DNA of 13,612 bases from NCBI GenBank assembly GCA_030615365.1, contig JAUWZM010000065.1, positions 1 to 13,612 on the forward strand, in the 5' to 3' direction. Source of the DNA: Candidatus Aerophobota bacterium. Lineage in GTDB: Bacteria; Aerophobota; Aerophobia; Aerophobales; B3-G15. The notes under the pieces are model-generated. The model saw only the letters and a list, made by a program, of their open reading frames with translations. It ran no database searches and was not told where the DNA came from. Position 1 is the stretch's first letter, and each line of letters opens with the position of its first letter. Below, one piece after another: positions 6,964 to 13,612 of this stretch. Position numbers and translations under genes: made by a program.

Positions 6964-7758
6964 TTATATTAGTAGCATTCTATCCTCAACCAATCTTTCC
7001 TTTTTTACCTCACTGAATTTATCTAAGAGGTCTTTAACTCCCATTTTTTCTCTTTCCTTGCCTGAGATATCCAGTATTATTCCTCCCTCATGCATCATAA
7101 TAGTTCGATTACCAAATTGCAGAGCCTGTTCCATATTATGAGTAACCATAAGGGTAGTGAGTTTTTTCTCGGTAACAAGTTTTTGTGTTAAAAAAAGAAT
7201 TTTTTGAGCTGTTTTTGGATCCAGATTAGCTGTATGTTCATCGAGTAGTAATAATTCGGGTTGGGAAAGAGTAGCCATAAAAATGGTTAAGGCCTGCCTT
7301 TGCCCCCCTGATAAGGATTCTACTCTTTCCTGTAATCGTTCTTCTAACCCCAGTCCTATCGTCCTAAGTTTTTCTCTAAATTTTTCTCTTTTTCTGTGGT
7401 TCACTGCCAGATGTAATCCCTTTTTTTTACCCCTTGAATCAGATATAGCTAAATTTTCTTCAATAGTAAGAGAAGCTGCTGTTCCTTGTAAAGGATTCTG
7501 AAAAACTCGTCCAATAAATTTAGCTCTTTTATAATCGGGAAGATGAGTGACATTCCTTTCACCTATTTCAATTTTACCTTGATCGGGTAAAATCACTCCA
7601 CTCACTAAATTTAAAAGAGTAGTTTTTCCAGCTCCATTGCTCCCTACAATAGTAACAAAATCTGAGTAGGGAACAGTTAAATCAATATTCCTCACAGCAA
7701 TATTTTCACTGGCGCTCCCTTTAAAAAATGTCTTTGTTAAATCAGTGATTCTTAACAA
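6964..7758 (-). CDS. ABC transporter ATP-binding protein
   Basis: A complete 264-aa nucleotide-binding subunit: Walker A GSNGAGKTT (39-47), Q-loop Q86 (VFQNP), signature LSGGQRQ (148-154), Walker B LLLLDE (168-173), D-loop NLD and H-loop H206. It powers import together with the permease and binding protein immediately upstream, making the one-permease, one-ATPase architecture typical of PF04392-linked (TrpXYZ-like) importers. The start is TTG at 7758 with GGGAG about 8 nt upstream. Its first 17 nt overlap the end of the permease gene, indicating translational coupling. Peripheral cytoplasmic-face membrane protein. Confidence 0.9.
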   Translation of the reverse strand: MLRITDLTKTFFKGSASENIAVRNIDLTVPYSDFVTIVGSNGAGKTTLLNLVSGVILPDQGKIEIGERNVTHLPDYKRAKFIGRVFQNPLQGTAASLTIEENLAISDSRGKKKGLHLAVNHRKREKFREKLRTIGLGLEERLQERVESLSGGQRQALTIFMATLSQPELLLLDEHTANLDPKTAQKILFLTQKLVTEKKLTTLMVTHNMEQALQFGNRTIMMHEGGIILDISGKEREKMGVKDLLDKFSEVKKERLVEDRMLLI

Positions 7759-8662
7759 CTTTAAGCTCCCTAATTTTAAGTTTGCTCCGAATGACAGGAA
7801 GAGATAGAATTATAATAACCAATAAACCTGTAAGAAGCTTTAGATCAGTGGGTTTAAACCCAAAATTGTATCCCCATTTCAAGGCAGCCGCTAAGGCAGC
7901 TCTATACACCATAGCTCCAATAATAGCAGAAAAAGTCATTATACCAATAGTTCTACCACGAACTAACGCTCCACCAGTAATTATAGAAGCAAGTCCTGCT
8001 ACAATCATACCAATTCCCATCCCCACATCAGCAAAACCTTGATACTGGGCATATAAAGCTCCGGATAAAGCAACTAAACCATTAGATAAACTCAACCCAA
8101 TTAGCTTAGTAGTATCGGTATTTACCCCTTGAGACCTGATCATCCGTTCATTATCCCCTGTAGCTCGAAGAGATAAACCTATCTCAGTATGCAAAAAGAT
8201 ATCCAATAAAAATTTTAAGGAAATTAAAATTACAAAGAAAACCAGGAGAATAAAATACACCTTATTCAGGGGGAAATTAACCCTGTTTAAAATAGTTATA
8301 ATAGTTTCGTGTCCTAAATATCTGGATAAAGATATATTGGGACGCCCCATAATCCTTAAATTTATTGAATATAAACAAATCATACTCAAGATTCCAGCTA
8401 AGAGAGGAGCAATTTTCAACTTGGTATGCAAAAAACCGGTAAAGAGACCTGCTAAAATTCCAGCTAAAACAGCAACTAAAAGGGAAAGAAAAGGATTTAC
8501 TCCTTTGATAATCATAATAGCTGATACAGCCGCCCCCAGGGGATAGCTTCCATCTACTGTAAGGTCAGGAAAATTAAGCACCTTGAAAGTTATATACACA
8601 CCAAGGGCCATAACACCAAACAACATCCCCTCTTCTAAAACATGTATAATAAAACTGAGCAA
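7742..8662 (-). CDS. ABC transporter permease, branched-chain-type fold
   Basis: A 306-aa, strongly hydrophobic protein with about eight predicted membrane segments. The cytoplasmic loop near residue 165 (LSLRATGDNERMIRSQGVN) is the coupling-helix region typical of BPD_transp_2 permeases. It is the sole permease of the importer and presumably functions as a homodimer. The start is taken as TTG at 8662. AAGGAG lies 11 nt upstream, slightly far, and the next Met is at residue 13, already inside the first hydrophobic segment. A strong intercistronic stem-loop separates it from the binding-protein gene; the ATPase gene overlaps its end. Substrate not predictable from sequence. Confidence 0.87.
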   Translation of the reverse strand: MLSFIIHVLEEGMLFGVMALGVYITFKVLNFPDLTVDGSYPLGAAVSAIMIIKGVNPFLSLLVAVLAGILAGLFTGFLHTKLKIAPLLAGILSMICLYSINLRIMGRPNISLSRYLGHETIITILNRVNFPLNKVYFILLVFFVILISLKFLLDIFLHTEIGLSLRATGDNERMIRSQGVNTDTTKLIGLSLSNGLVALSGALYAQYQGFADVGMGIGMIVAGLASIITGGALVRGRTIGIMTFSAIIGAMVYRAALAAALKWGYNFGFKPTDLKLLTGLLVIIILSLPVIRSKLKIRELKVVKNH

Positions 8663-8683
8663 CTTTTTAAAATCTCCTTAATT

Positions 8684-8717
8684 GGCAAAAAGGGAGACGA
8701 AAGTCCCCCTTTTTGCC
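8684..8717 (-). promoter_or_regulatory. Intercistronic 15-bp stem-loop
   Basis: On the transcribed minus strand, arms GGCAAAAAGGGGGAC and GTCTCCCTTTTTGCC pair over 15 bp around a TTTC loop. One pair is G-U in the minus-strand RNA but would be a C-A mismatch on the plus strand, so the minus transcript is the functional one. It lies 37 nt after the binding-protein stop. The permease Shine-Dalgarno AAGGAG begins 4 nt after the stem. No U-tract follows. Its likely role is to stabilise the upstream mRNA end or partly attenuate, giving more binding protein than permease, as in other ABC importers. Confidence 0.7.
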
Positions 8718-8754
8718 TGACGATGAATCTTTTATTAAAAAACTGGACAAATTT

Positions 8755-9783
8755 CTACTCACCAACAAACTTAATCTCTACTTTTCCACCTTCCTCTTCC
8801 ATATCTTTCATAAAAGCGAAAGTAGCATTAAGAAAGGAAGCCATAGGTATATGTATCTCTATAGCTGTGTCTATATTTACCCAAAGCTCCACATTCTTGG
8901 CAAACTCTACCGGAATATCACTTGGTTTTGCTCCCTCAAGAATTTTCACCACGATTGGTGCTGTTTGTTGTCCATGCTGATAGTAGTTAAAACCAAGTGC
9001 TATTAGAGCTCCTTTTTCTAAAGTAGTGGGATCGGCTAAAATTAGAGGGATATCATTCACATTGGTTATCTGTATCACCGCATCCAGAGCTGAAACTACA
9101 GCGTTATCCGTAGAGACATAAATCGCATCTACCCTCCCTACCAGAGATTGAGCTGCTAAGAAAACATCGGCAGTAGTGGAAACAGTTGCCTCAATTAATT
9201 TTAGACCCAGTTCCTCACAAGCCTTTTTAGCCAGCTCATTAGTTAATACAGAGTTAGCCTCACCAGCGTTGTAAAGAGTTCCCACATTTTTTGCATCGGG
9301 AAATATCTTTTTGATTAGCTGGAATTGTTTTGCTACAGGAGTTAAATCAGATATTCCCGTCACATTGTTGCCAGAGTTATCCAAATTCCTGACTAAACCT
9401 GCTCCTACTGGATCGGTCACTGCTGAGAAAACAATTGGAATTTCTGTGGTAGAATTTACTACTGCCTGAGAAGTTGGTGTAGCAATAGATAAGATTAAAT
9501 CTACTTTTTCACTAATAAACTTCTCAGCAATAGTTTTGGCTACAGTGATATCTCCCTGGGCATTTTGTCTATCGTAGCTGATATTTTCACCCTCTATATA
9601 ACCATACTCAGCCATAGCATCAATGAACCCATCTCTCACCGCATTTAAAGCAGGATGATCTACTATCTGCGTAATCCCAATTTTTATCATTTTTTCAGCA
9701 GCAAACAGGGAAAGACAGTTAACGCTTAAAATAATCACTCCAGCTATTGTTAAAATCGTTAATAACTTAACTTTTCTCTTCAT
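8755..9783 (-). CDS. ABC transporter substrate-binding protein (PF04392-like)
   Basis: A 342-aa exported binding protein. The signal peptide spans about residues 1-28 (MKRKVK, then a hydrophobic stretch, cut near LFAA); the Cys at 23 lacks a lipobox. The mature protein opens with KIGITQIVDHPALNAVRDGF and continues with AEYGYIEGENI, NAQGD, DLILSIATPTSQAV, IPIVFSAVTDPVGAGLV and VTGISDLTPV. These match the PF04392 family, whose characterised relatives include a streptococcal tryptophan importer (TrpX). Ligand specificity cannot be read from sequence. AGGAGG (9802-9797) is 13 nt upstream, unusually distant, but no in-frame alternative start exists. It is second gene of the operon, 66 nt after the pdxA-like gene. 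Confidence 0.88.
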   Translation of the reverse strand: MKRKVKLLTILTIAGVIILSVNCLSLFAAEKMIKIGITQIVDHPALNAVRDGFIDAMAEYGYIEGENISYDRQNAQGDITVAKTIAEKFISEKVDLILSIATPTSQAVVNSTTEIPIVFSAVTDPVGAGLVRNLDNSGNNVTGISDLTPVAKQFQLIKKIFPDAKNVGTLYNAGEANSVLTNELAKKACEELGLKLIEATVSTTADVFLAAQSLVGRVDAIYVSTDNAVVSALDAVIQITNVNDIPLILADPTTLEKGALIALGFNYYQHGQQTAPIVVKILEGAKPSDIPVEFAKNVELWVNIDTAIEIHIPMASFLNATFAFMKDMEEEGGKVEIKFVGE

Positions 9784-9849
9784 TCTTTTCTTATTACCTC
9801 CTCTATTCTAATTCTCTTTTTAGTTATGTTCCTTTGTTTCTTTCTTTAC

Positions 9850-10863
9850 TCACCTCCCCTTCATAGATTTTCTTCCTAAATCTATAGCTAATTTCACTGC
9901 CTGCAAGAAATTACGATGGTCAGCCAAGTTTTTACCAGCAATATCAAAGGCTGTTCCGTGAGCAACCGATGTCCTGATAACAGGAACCCCAGCTACCACA
10001 GTTACAACTTTGCCAAATCCCAAAGTCTTTATTGGTATAAATGCCTGGTCATGGTACAGAGCAACTACAATGTCAAATTCTCCTTTCTTTGCTTTCGCAA
10101 AAACTGTGTCTGCTGGAATAGGACCTATAGCTTTTATCCCCAAATTATTAGCTTTTTTAATAGCTGGCATAATTTCTTTTATTTCCTCTTCTCCAAAGAT
10201 ACCTCCCTCACCCGCGTGGGGATTAAGCGCTGAGACACCTATTTTAGGTTGAGCTATCTCAAATAGAGTTTTCACTGAATTATTGGCTAAAATAATAGTA
10301 TCAAGAACTCTTTTCCTGGTTATTAACTCGCAAACTTTTTTAAGGGGAATATGATTGGTTACCGTTACTACTCGAAGACCATCAAAGATTGACATAAGTG
10401 AGTAATTTTTTGAGGAGGTTAGCTCGCCAACTATATTGGTGTGGGAGGTATAGTGATAGCCGGCTTTTCTCACAGATTCCTTATTTAAAGGAGCAGAAAC
10501 TATAGCCTCAATCTGTTTAGCAACAGCCATCTTCACTGCCTCTTGAGTATACACAACTGCTGCCTTCCCGCACATTGCACTCACCCTGCCTATTTTTAAC
10601 CTATCGATATCAATGTTATTAAAATCAAGCACATCAACAGTGCCGTATTCATAGCGAGAGTGGGAAATTTCCTTGACTGGATGAACTTTTAGATTTAAAC
10701 CTGCACTTCTCAAGGCTGCCTTTATTACTGCACTATCTCCAAAAACTATGGGGGAACACTCCTCATACACTTTTTCCTCATTTAATACTTTCGCAGTAAT
10801 TTCCGGTCCTATCCCTGCTGCATCCCCCATGGTAATGCCAATTTTTGGTTTACACATATACAT
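9850..10863 (-). CDS. pdxA: PdxA-family 4-phosphohydroxythreonine dehydrogenase
   Basis: A 337-aa, full-length PdxA-family NAD-dependent dehydrogenase. The N-terminus KIGITMGDAAGIGPE is diagnostic. The three metal-binding His residues are H171 (NHIPL), H216 (LNPHAGEGG) and H271 (LYHDQ), with the same mutual spacing as in the E. coli enzyme. PADTVF and VIRTSVAHGTAFDIAG are also conserved. PdxA oxidises 4-phosphohydroxy-L-threonine in pyridoxal phosphate synthesis. Close paralogues (PdxA2) oxidise 4-phospho-D-threonate or erythronate, so the symbol is provisional. No pdxJ or DUF1537 kinase gene is in the window. First gene of the transporter operon. No Shine-Dalgarno precedes either ATG (10863 or the one two codons in), so initiation efficiency is uncertain. 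Confidence 0.83.
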   Translation of the reverse strand: MYMCKPKIGITMGDAAGIGPEITAKVLNEEKVYEECSPIVFGDSAVIKAALRSAGLNLKVHPVKEISHSRYEYGTVDVLDFNNIDIDRLKIGRVSAMCGKAAVVYTQEAVKMAVAKQIEAIVSAPLNKESVRKAGYHYTSHTNIVGELTSSKNYSLMSIFDGLRVVTVTNHIPLKKVCELITRKRVLDTIILANNSVKTLFEIAQPKIGVSALNPHAGEGGIFGEEEIKEIMPAIKKANNLGIKAIGPIPADTVFAKAKKGEFDIVVALYHDQAFIPIKTLGFGKVVTVVAGVPVIRTSVAHGTAFDIAGKNLADHRNFLQAVKLAIDLGRKSMKGR

Positions 10864-10920
10864 TCTTTTTTACGATAGTTTAAAATAGCCTAATTACCTA
10901 TATTGAATTTGTTCGAAGGT

Positions 10921-10949
10921 ATCATATCAGATTTAAAAAGAGGTGTCAA
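10921..10949 (-). promoter_or_regulatory. Sigma70-type promoter of the pdxA-ABC operon
   Basis: Minus-strand TTGACA (10949-10944), 17-bp spacer, TATGAT (10926-10921): near-consensus and ideally spaced. It begins 4 nt after the HAD gene stop codon and predicts an RNA start near 10914, leaving a leader of about 50 nt without a Shine-Dalgarno. It separates the transporter operon from the comEA-lipB operon upstream. Confidence 0.8.
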
Positions 10950-10953
10950 AATT

Positions 10954-11568
10954 TTAAGAAATTTCAGACACTAATCTGGCAAATTCCGAAATAGAATCCA
11001 CTATGACATCAGCATTTTCTGAAAAAGATTGATTATTACTTCTCAACAGAGCGGTTATTACCCCAGCTTTTCTTCCAGAAATCATATCAAACTCATAATC
11101 TCCTAAGAATATCACCTCTTTTGGTGACAATTCCATTTGTCTGCAGGCCAGGAGCACCGGTTCTTTGGACGGCTTAGGAGGAGCATCTTCACGGCTAATT
11201 ATTTTATTAAAACTTAATTTGAATTTGTTTAAAACTGTGGAAATTGAGTTTTTGCTATTTCTGGTTACGACAGATTTTTTAATGTCTCTTTGCTCAATAA
11301 ATTTAAGAAGTTCGGTTGTACCCTTGGTAAGCTTACAAGAAAAAACCGCCTTTTTCTCATGTTTTTCTAAAATCTTCCAGGCTTGAGTTTTCTTCTTCGG
11401 ATCTTTAATATCATTTATTCTCTCAAGAACAGGCTTTTTGTCCTGCGAGCCAAAGATTTCTCTACTAATTACATTAAAATCAAGGCAAGATGTCACTAAC
11501 ACGCCATCAAGATCAAAGATAATTCCTTTAATCCTGTTCTTTCGCTTTTCTTTATTCAACCAGAGCAA
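10954..11568 (-). CDS. HAD-family phosphatase
   Basis: A 204-aa haloacid dehalogenase superfamily protein with all four motifs. Motif I is D19-L-D21 (FDLDGVL), motif II T102 (VVTRNS), motif III K132 (PPKPSKEP) and motif IV G156-D157-x3-D161 (LGDYEFDM). A helical cap lies between motifs I and II, as in phosphoglycolate phosphatase/beta-phosphoglucomutase-like members. It probably dephosphorylates a small metabolite; the substrate is unknown. The frame begins with TTG at 11568, preceded by GGAG at about 9 nt. A later in-frame start would cut into the strand carrying motif I. Last gene of the comEA-LOG-lipB-HAD operon, 31 nt after lipB. Confidence 0.82.
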   Translation of the reverse strand: MLWLNKEKRKNRIKGIIFDLDGVLVTSCLDFNVISREIFGSQDKKPVLERINDIKDPKKKTQAWKILEKHEKKAVFSCKLTKGTTELLKFIEQRDIKKSVVTRNSKNSISTVLNKFKLSFNKIISREDAPPKPSKEPVLLACRQMELSPKEVIFLGDYEFDMISGRKAGVITALLRSNNQSFSENADVIVDSISEFARLVSEIS

Positions 11569-11599
11569 TTTTAATTTCTCCAGGGTATTGGTATCCAGG

Positions 11600-12289
11600 T
11601 TAATAAAGATTTTTCTGTAAATCCAACAGAGAAATTTCTCTCATCTCTACTCCAAATACATCAGAAAATTGGGGAATTAATTTCTCTACAACTTCTTTTA
11701 GTTTAATATCTCTATTTAAAAGACTTTTCATGGAGGTCATAATTTGTGCCTCCATTCCGCAGGGTTGAATTAAATTAAAATAGCCAAGCTCTGTATTTAC
11801 ATTAAGGGCAAATCCATGTAGAGTAATCCATCTTCTCACTTTAATGCCAATGGAGGCAATTTTCTTCCTCCCTACCCAAACTCCTGTGAAATCATTTATC
11901 CTTCCTGCCTCAATTTTAAACTCTCTTAAGGTTTTAATTAACACCTCTTCTAAATACCGAAGATACAGATGAAGGTCTTTTCGATAACAGTTCAAGTCTA
12001 AAATGGGATATCCGACCAATTGACCTGGCCCGTGGTAAGTCACCCTTCCTCCTCTCTCAATGTAAAAAATAGATACCCCTTCTTTTTTCAATCTTTCATG
12101 GTCAATGAGAATCTCACCCCCCTTCCCTTTTTTCCCTACAGTAATAGTGTGAGGATGTTCAAGTAAAAGTAACACATCCTCATCTAATTTTTTTCTCCAT
12201 TTCGCCTGGAAAATTTTCTTTTGCAACCTCCAGGCATTTTCGTATTCAATTCTTTTTAAGTTAACTATAAGGCATTCTCTACCATTCAA
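11600..12289 (-). CDS. lipB: Octanoyl-[acyl-carrier-protein]:protein octanoyltransferase
   Basis: A 229-aa LipB. It transfers octanoyl from acyl carrier protein to lipoyl domains, the first step of endogenous lipoate synthesis. Visible signatures are the RGGRVTYHGPGQLVGYPI block (79-96), catalytic K143 (KKIASIGIKV) and catalytic C177 (QPCGM). The Lys-Cys spacing of 34 equals that of the E. coli enzyme (K135/C169). HGFALN at 158-163 is also conserved. The start is TTG at 12289, directly abutting the TAG of the LOG gene, with only a weak GGGG ribosome-binding sequence, so translation is probably coupled to the upstream gene. A nearby ATG (12285) is out of frame. The partner lipoyl synthase gene (lipA) is not in the window. 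Confidence 0.93.
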   Translation of the reverse strand: MNGRECLIVNLKRIEYENAWRLQKKIFQAKWRKKLDEDVLLLLEHPHTITVGKKGKGGEILIDHERLKKEGVSIFYIERGGRVTYHGPGQLVGYPILDLNCYRKDLHLYLRYLEEVLIKTLREFKIEAGRINDFTGVWVGRKKIASIGIKVRRWITLHGFALNVNTELGYFNLIQPCGMEAQIMTSMKSLLNRDIKLKEVVEKLIPQFSDVFGVEMREISLLDLQKNLY

Positions 12290-12943
12290 CTAAGAACCCC
12301 GATAAAAATTCTTTATAATTTCCACTGCCCTCTCGGGTTCATCGGTAATGGAAAAGAGATCTATGCTGGAGAGGTCAATATAATCCTTGCTTATAGGATT
12401 TTTCTTAAGCCAGTCAAAAAGACTCTCCCAGTAGGGGCGGTGAATTAAAACTACAGGGAATTTATGAATTTTACCAGTAACGATCAAGTTAACGGATTCA
12501 AAAAATTCATCTAAGGTTCCATATCCCCCTGGGAAGATAATAAAACCTTGAGTATATTTTACAAACATTACTTTTCGCACAAAAAAATAACGGAAGTTGA
12601 TCAGTGTTTTCACATAAGGATTATATTTTTGCTCTTCAGGTAATTCAATGTTTAATCCTATAGATTCCCCTCCTGCCTTCTTTGCTCCTCTATTTACGGC
12701 TTCCATTATTCCAGGGCCTGCTCCGGTAATTACCCCGTATCCGGATTTAACCAAAAGTTTGGCTACTTTTTCAGCCTTTTCACAAAGAGGATCGGATTGT
12801 TTAATTCTGGCAGAACCAAAGATACTTACAGTAGGTCCTATTTCAGAGAGGGTCTCAAATCCCTCGACGAATTCAGCCATTATTCGAAAAATTCGCCAGC
12901 TATCCTCAACAGCAAAATTCTCATCGTTTTTTTCTTTTTTCAT
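12290..12943 (-). CDS. LOG-family TIGR00730 Rossmann-fold protein
   Basis: A 217-aa protein with the nucleotide-monophosphate phosphoribohydrolase signature PGGYGTLDE (138-146) and the phosphate-binding stretch GAGPGIMEAVNRGAKKAGG (74-92). LOG enzymes release the base from nucleoside 5'-monophosphates. In plants and some bacteria they activate cytokinins, while many bacterial members probably act in nucleotide salvage. The ATG is preceded by GGAAGG, which overlaps the end of the comEA-like gene; the gap is 3 nt. Second gene of the operon, ending in the TAG that abuts the lipB TTG. Often annotated as a lysine decarboxylase by old homology; no such activity is supported. Confidence 0.88.
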   Translation of the reverse strand: MKKEKNDENFAVEDSWRIFRIMAEFVEGFETLSEIGPTVSIFGSARIKQSDPLCEKAEKVAKLLVKSGYGVITGAGPGIMEAVNRGAKKAGGESIGLNIELPEEQKYNPYVKTLINFRYFFVRKVMFVKYTQGFIIFPGGYGTLDEFFESVNLIVTGKIHKFPVVLIHRPYWESLFDWLKKNPISKDYIDLSSIDLFSITDEPERAVEIIKNFYRGS

Positions 12944-12946
12944 AAT

Positions 12947-13444
12947 TTACCTTCCCAAATTTATTTTATTCTTAATTTTTTCAAAACGCATCTCCCCTAT
13001 CCCGGGAACCTCCTTGAGCTGAGAAAGGATTTCGAACCCTCCTATTTCCTCTCTATGCTCTACAATTCTCTGAGCAAGGGTAGGGCCTATTCCAGGAAGA
13101 AAAGCCAAATCAGTGCCAGAGGCTTCATTCAAATTAATTTTTCCTTCCGGGATATTAATTTCTCCTCCTCCCTCTACGGGAAAATTTAAATTTATTTCAG
13201 TTAAATCAGCCCAGGGAAGAGGACCCCCTGCTTTCTCAAGGACTTCCCTCACGCAAGCTCCCTGAGGTATACTATACCATCCTGATTTTTTAACTGCTCC
13301 GGTAATTTTTACTCTGATTAAATTTGGAGAAAAATCACCTGGTGAATGAGGAATCCCTCCTAAAAATTTTATTCCTGCACCAATGAGAAAAACAGCTAAG
13401 ATAAAAAAGAGGATAAGTTGCTCATCCCGGGTAAGATTCCACAT
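12947..13444 (-). CDS. ComEA-like helix-hairpin-helix DNA-binding protein
   Basis: A 165-aa membrane-anchored protein. One N-terminal transmembrane helix (about 10-28) is followed by an SLBB-like domain (about 43-100: VKITGAVKKSGWYSIPQG, VREVLEKAGG). The C-terminal pair of helix-hairpin-helix motifs (about 103-163) contains INLNEASGTDLAFLPGIG and LKEVPGIGEMRFEKIK. This is the ComEA architecture, the extracytoplasmic double-stranded-DNA receptor for competence. The assignment to DNA uptake is inferred, because no comEC or other competence gene is visible within the window. GAGGGGA lies just before the ATG. First gene of the operon; its promoter is not evident and the upstream region is a repeat. 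Confidence 0.85.
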   Translation of the reverse strand: MWNLTRDEQLILFFILAVFLIGAGIKFLGGIPHSPGDFSPNLIRVKITGAVKKSGWYSIPQGACVREVLEKAGGPLPWADLTEINLNFPVEGGGEINIPEGKINLNEASGTDLAFLPGIGPTLAQRIVEHREEIGGFEILSQLKEVPGIGEMRFEKIKNKINLGR

Positions 13445-13470
13445 ATTTTCCCCTCTTCAAATTTTAAGTG

Positions 13471-13500
13471 CTGTCAAAACTTAACCACAGAGAACGCAAA
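13471..13500. repeat. Palindromic repeat, partial copy 2 (ACCACAGAG family)
   Basis: CTGTCAAAACTTAACCACAG followed by AGAACGC reproduces the right arm of the element at 5519-5600. It is oriented so that TTGACA again points at the following gene, 27 nt before the comEA-like ATG (28 nt in copy 1). The opposite arm is missing or replaced by the different inverted repeat that follows. Confidence 0.55.
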
Positions 13501-13505
13501 AAACT

Positions 13506-13600
13506 GTAATATGTGATAAGTAATGAGTGATGAAGTTTTACTTACTATTCACACATCACCCGTCACTTATTGTCCTTCACATATTACATATCACTCATTA
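13506..13600. repeat. Low-complexity inverted repeat at right edge
   Basis: GTAATATGTGA (13506-13516) matches TCACATATTAC (13577-13587) perfectly in inverse. TAATGAGTGAT (13521-13531) matches ATCACTCATTA (13590-13600) in the same way. The region is built from variants of TAATATGTGA/TAATGAGTGA units on both strands. It is non-coding and may continue past the window edge. Confidence 0.6.
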
Positions 13601-13612
13601 CATATTACTTCT

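Noticed and set aside
8684..8717. Rho-independent terminator between the binding-protein and permease genes
   Set aside because: The stem is strong but no U-tract follows it on the transcribed strand, and the permease ribosome-binding site comes 4 nt later, so an intercistronic structure is more likely.
8642..9006. Overlapping plus-strand open frames of 97-112 codons
   Set aside because: They are antisense to the 3' end of the substrate-binding protein gene and the intercistronic stem-loop, with no recognisable domain or ribosome-binding site.
9715..9783. Lipoprotein signal peptide for the substrate-binding protein
   Set aside because: Cys 23 is preceded by LSVN, which does not fit the lipobox; cleavage by ordinary signal peptidase near LFAA fits better.
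9838..9860. Small ORF starting from GTG at the end of the pdxA-like gene
   Set aside because: The AGGGGAGG sequence looks like a ribosome-binding site but is too close to the GTG, and the frame stops after nine codons.
12648..13022. Plus-strand open frame of 124 codons
   Set aside because: It is antisense to the LOG and comEA-like genes, which have full family signatures and ribosome-binding sites; its translation resembles no family and has no Shine-Dalgarno.
13484..13600. CRISPR array
   Set aside because: The repeated units are about 10 bp, inverted as well as direct, variable, and without regular spacers or cas genes.

Overview
The window is AT-rich bacterial chromosome with standard genetic code, mostly strong AGGAGG-type Shine-Dalgarno sites, tight operons and frequent TTG starts. 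It carries fifteen complete genes plus the first codons of a sixteenth at the left edge. Gene content (corrinoid-enzyme reactivation protein, stand-alone diiron ferritin-like protein, PF04392-type ABC importer, palindromic intergenic repeats) suits an uncultured, probably anaerobic or microaerophilic bacterium. The phylum cannot be fixed from this sequence, and nothing points to phage, plasmid or genomic-island origin.

Left part (1-1712). At the extreme left a minus-strand gene begins at position 8. Its Shine-Dalgarno is buried in a compact three-stem leader. Reading rightward are a rubrerythrin/ferritin-like protein, an orphan GGQ-domain release-factor-like protein (likely ribosome rescue) and a flavin reductase-like FMN protein.

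Second part (1725-6320). A minus-strand pair encodes an exported TPR + DUF3857 + transglutaminase-like protein and a zinc alcohol dehydrogenase, driven by a recognisable sigma70-type promoter. A 454-bp divergent intergenic region holds two palindromic repeat-like elements. Beyond it on the plus strand lies a stand-alone protein resembling the reactivation domain of B12-dependent methionine synthase, with a Cys-rich tail.

Third part (6386-10949). This is a minus-strand operon read as pdxA-like dehydrogenase, periplasmic substrate-binding protein (PF04392 family), permease, ATPase, then an HD-domain hydrolase. It starts from a near-consensus promoter (TTGACA, 17 bp, TATGAT) just after the preceding gene. 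A 15-bp intercistronic stem-loop sits between the binding protein and permease genes. The linkage suggests an importer for a substrate or precursor handled by the PdxA-family enzyme.

Fourth part (10954-13612). A minus-strand operon is read as comEA-like DNA-binding protein, LOG-family (TIGR00730) protein, lipB octanoyltransferase and HAD-family phosphatase. Upstream, at the right edge, is a copy of the palindromic repeat also found at 5519-5600, followed by a low-complexity inverted repeat.

No tRNA, rRNA, CRISPR array, insertion sequence or defence system was seen. The least explained items are the structured leader at the left edge, the repeat copies placed similarly before two start codons, and the unassigned substrate of the pdxA-linked importer.
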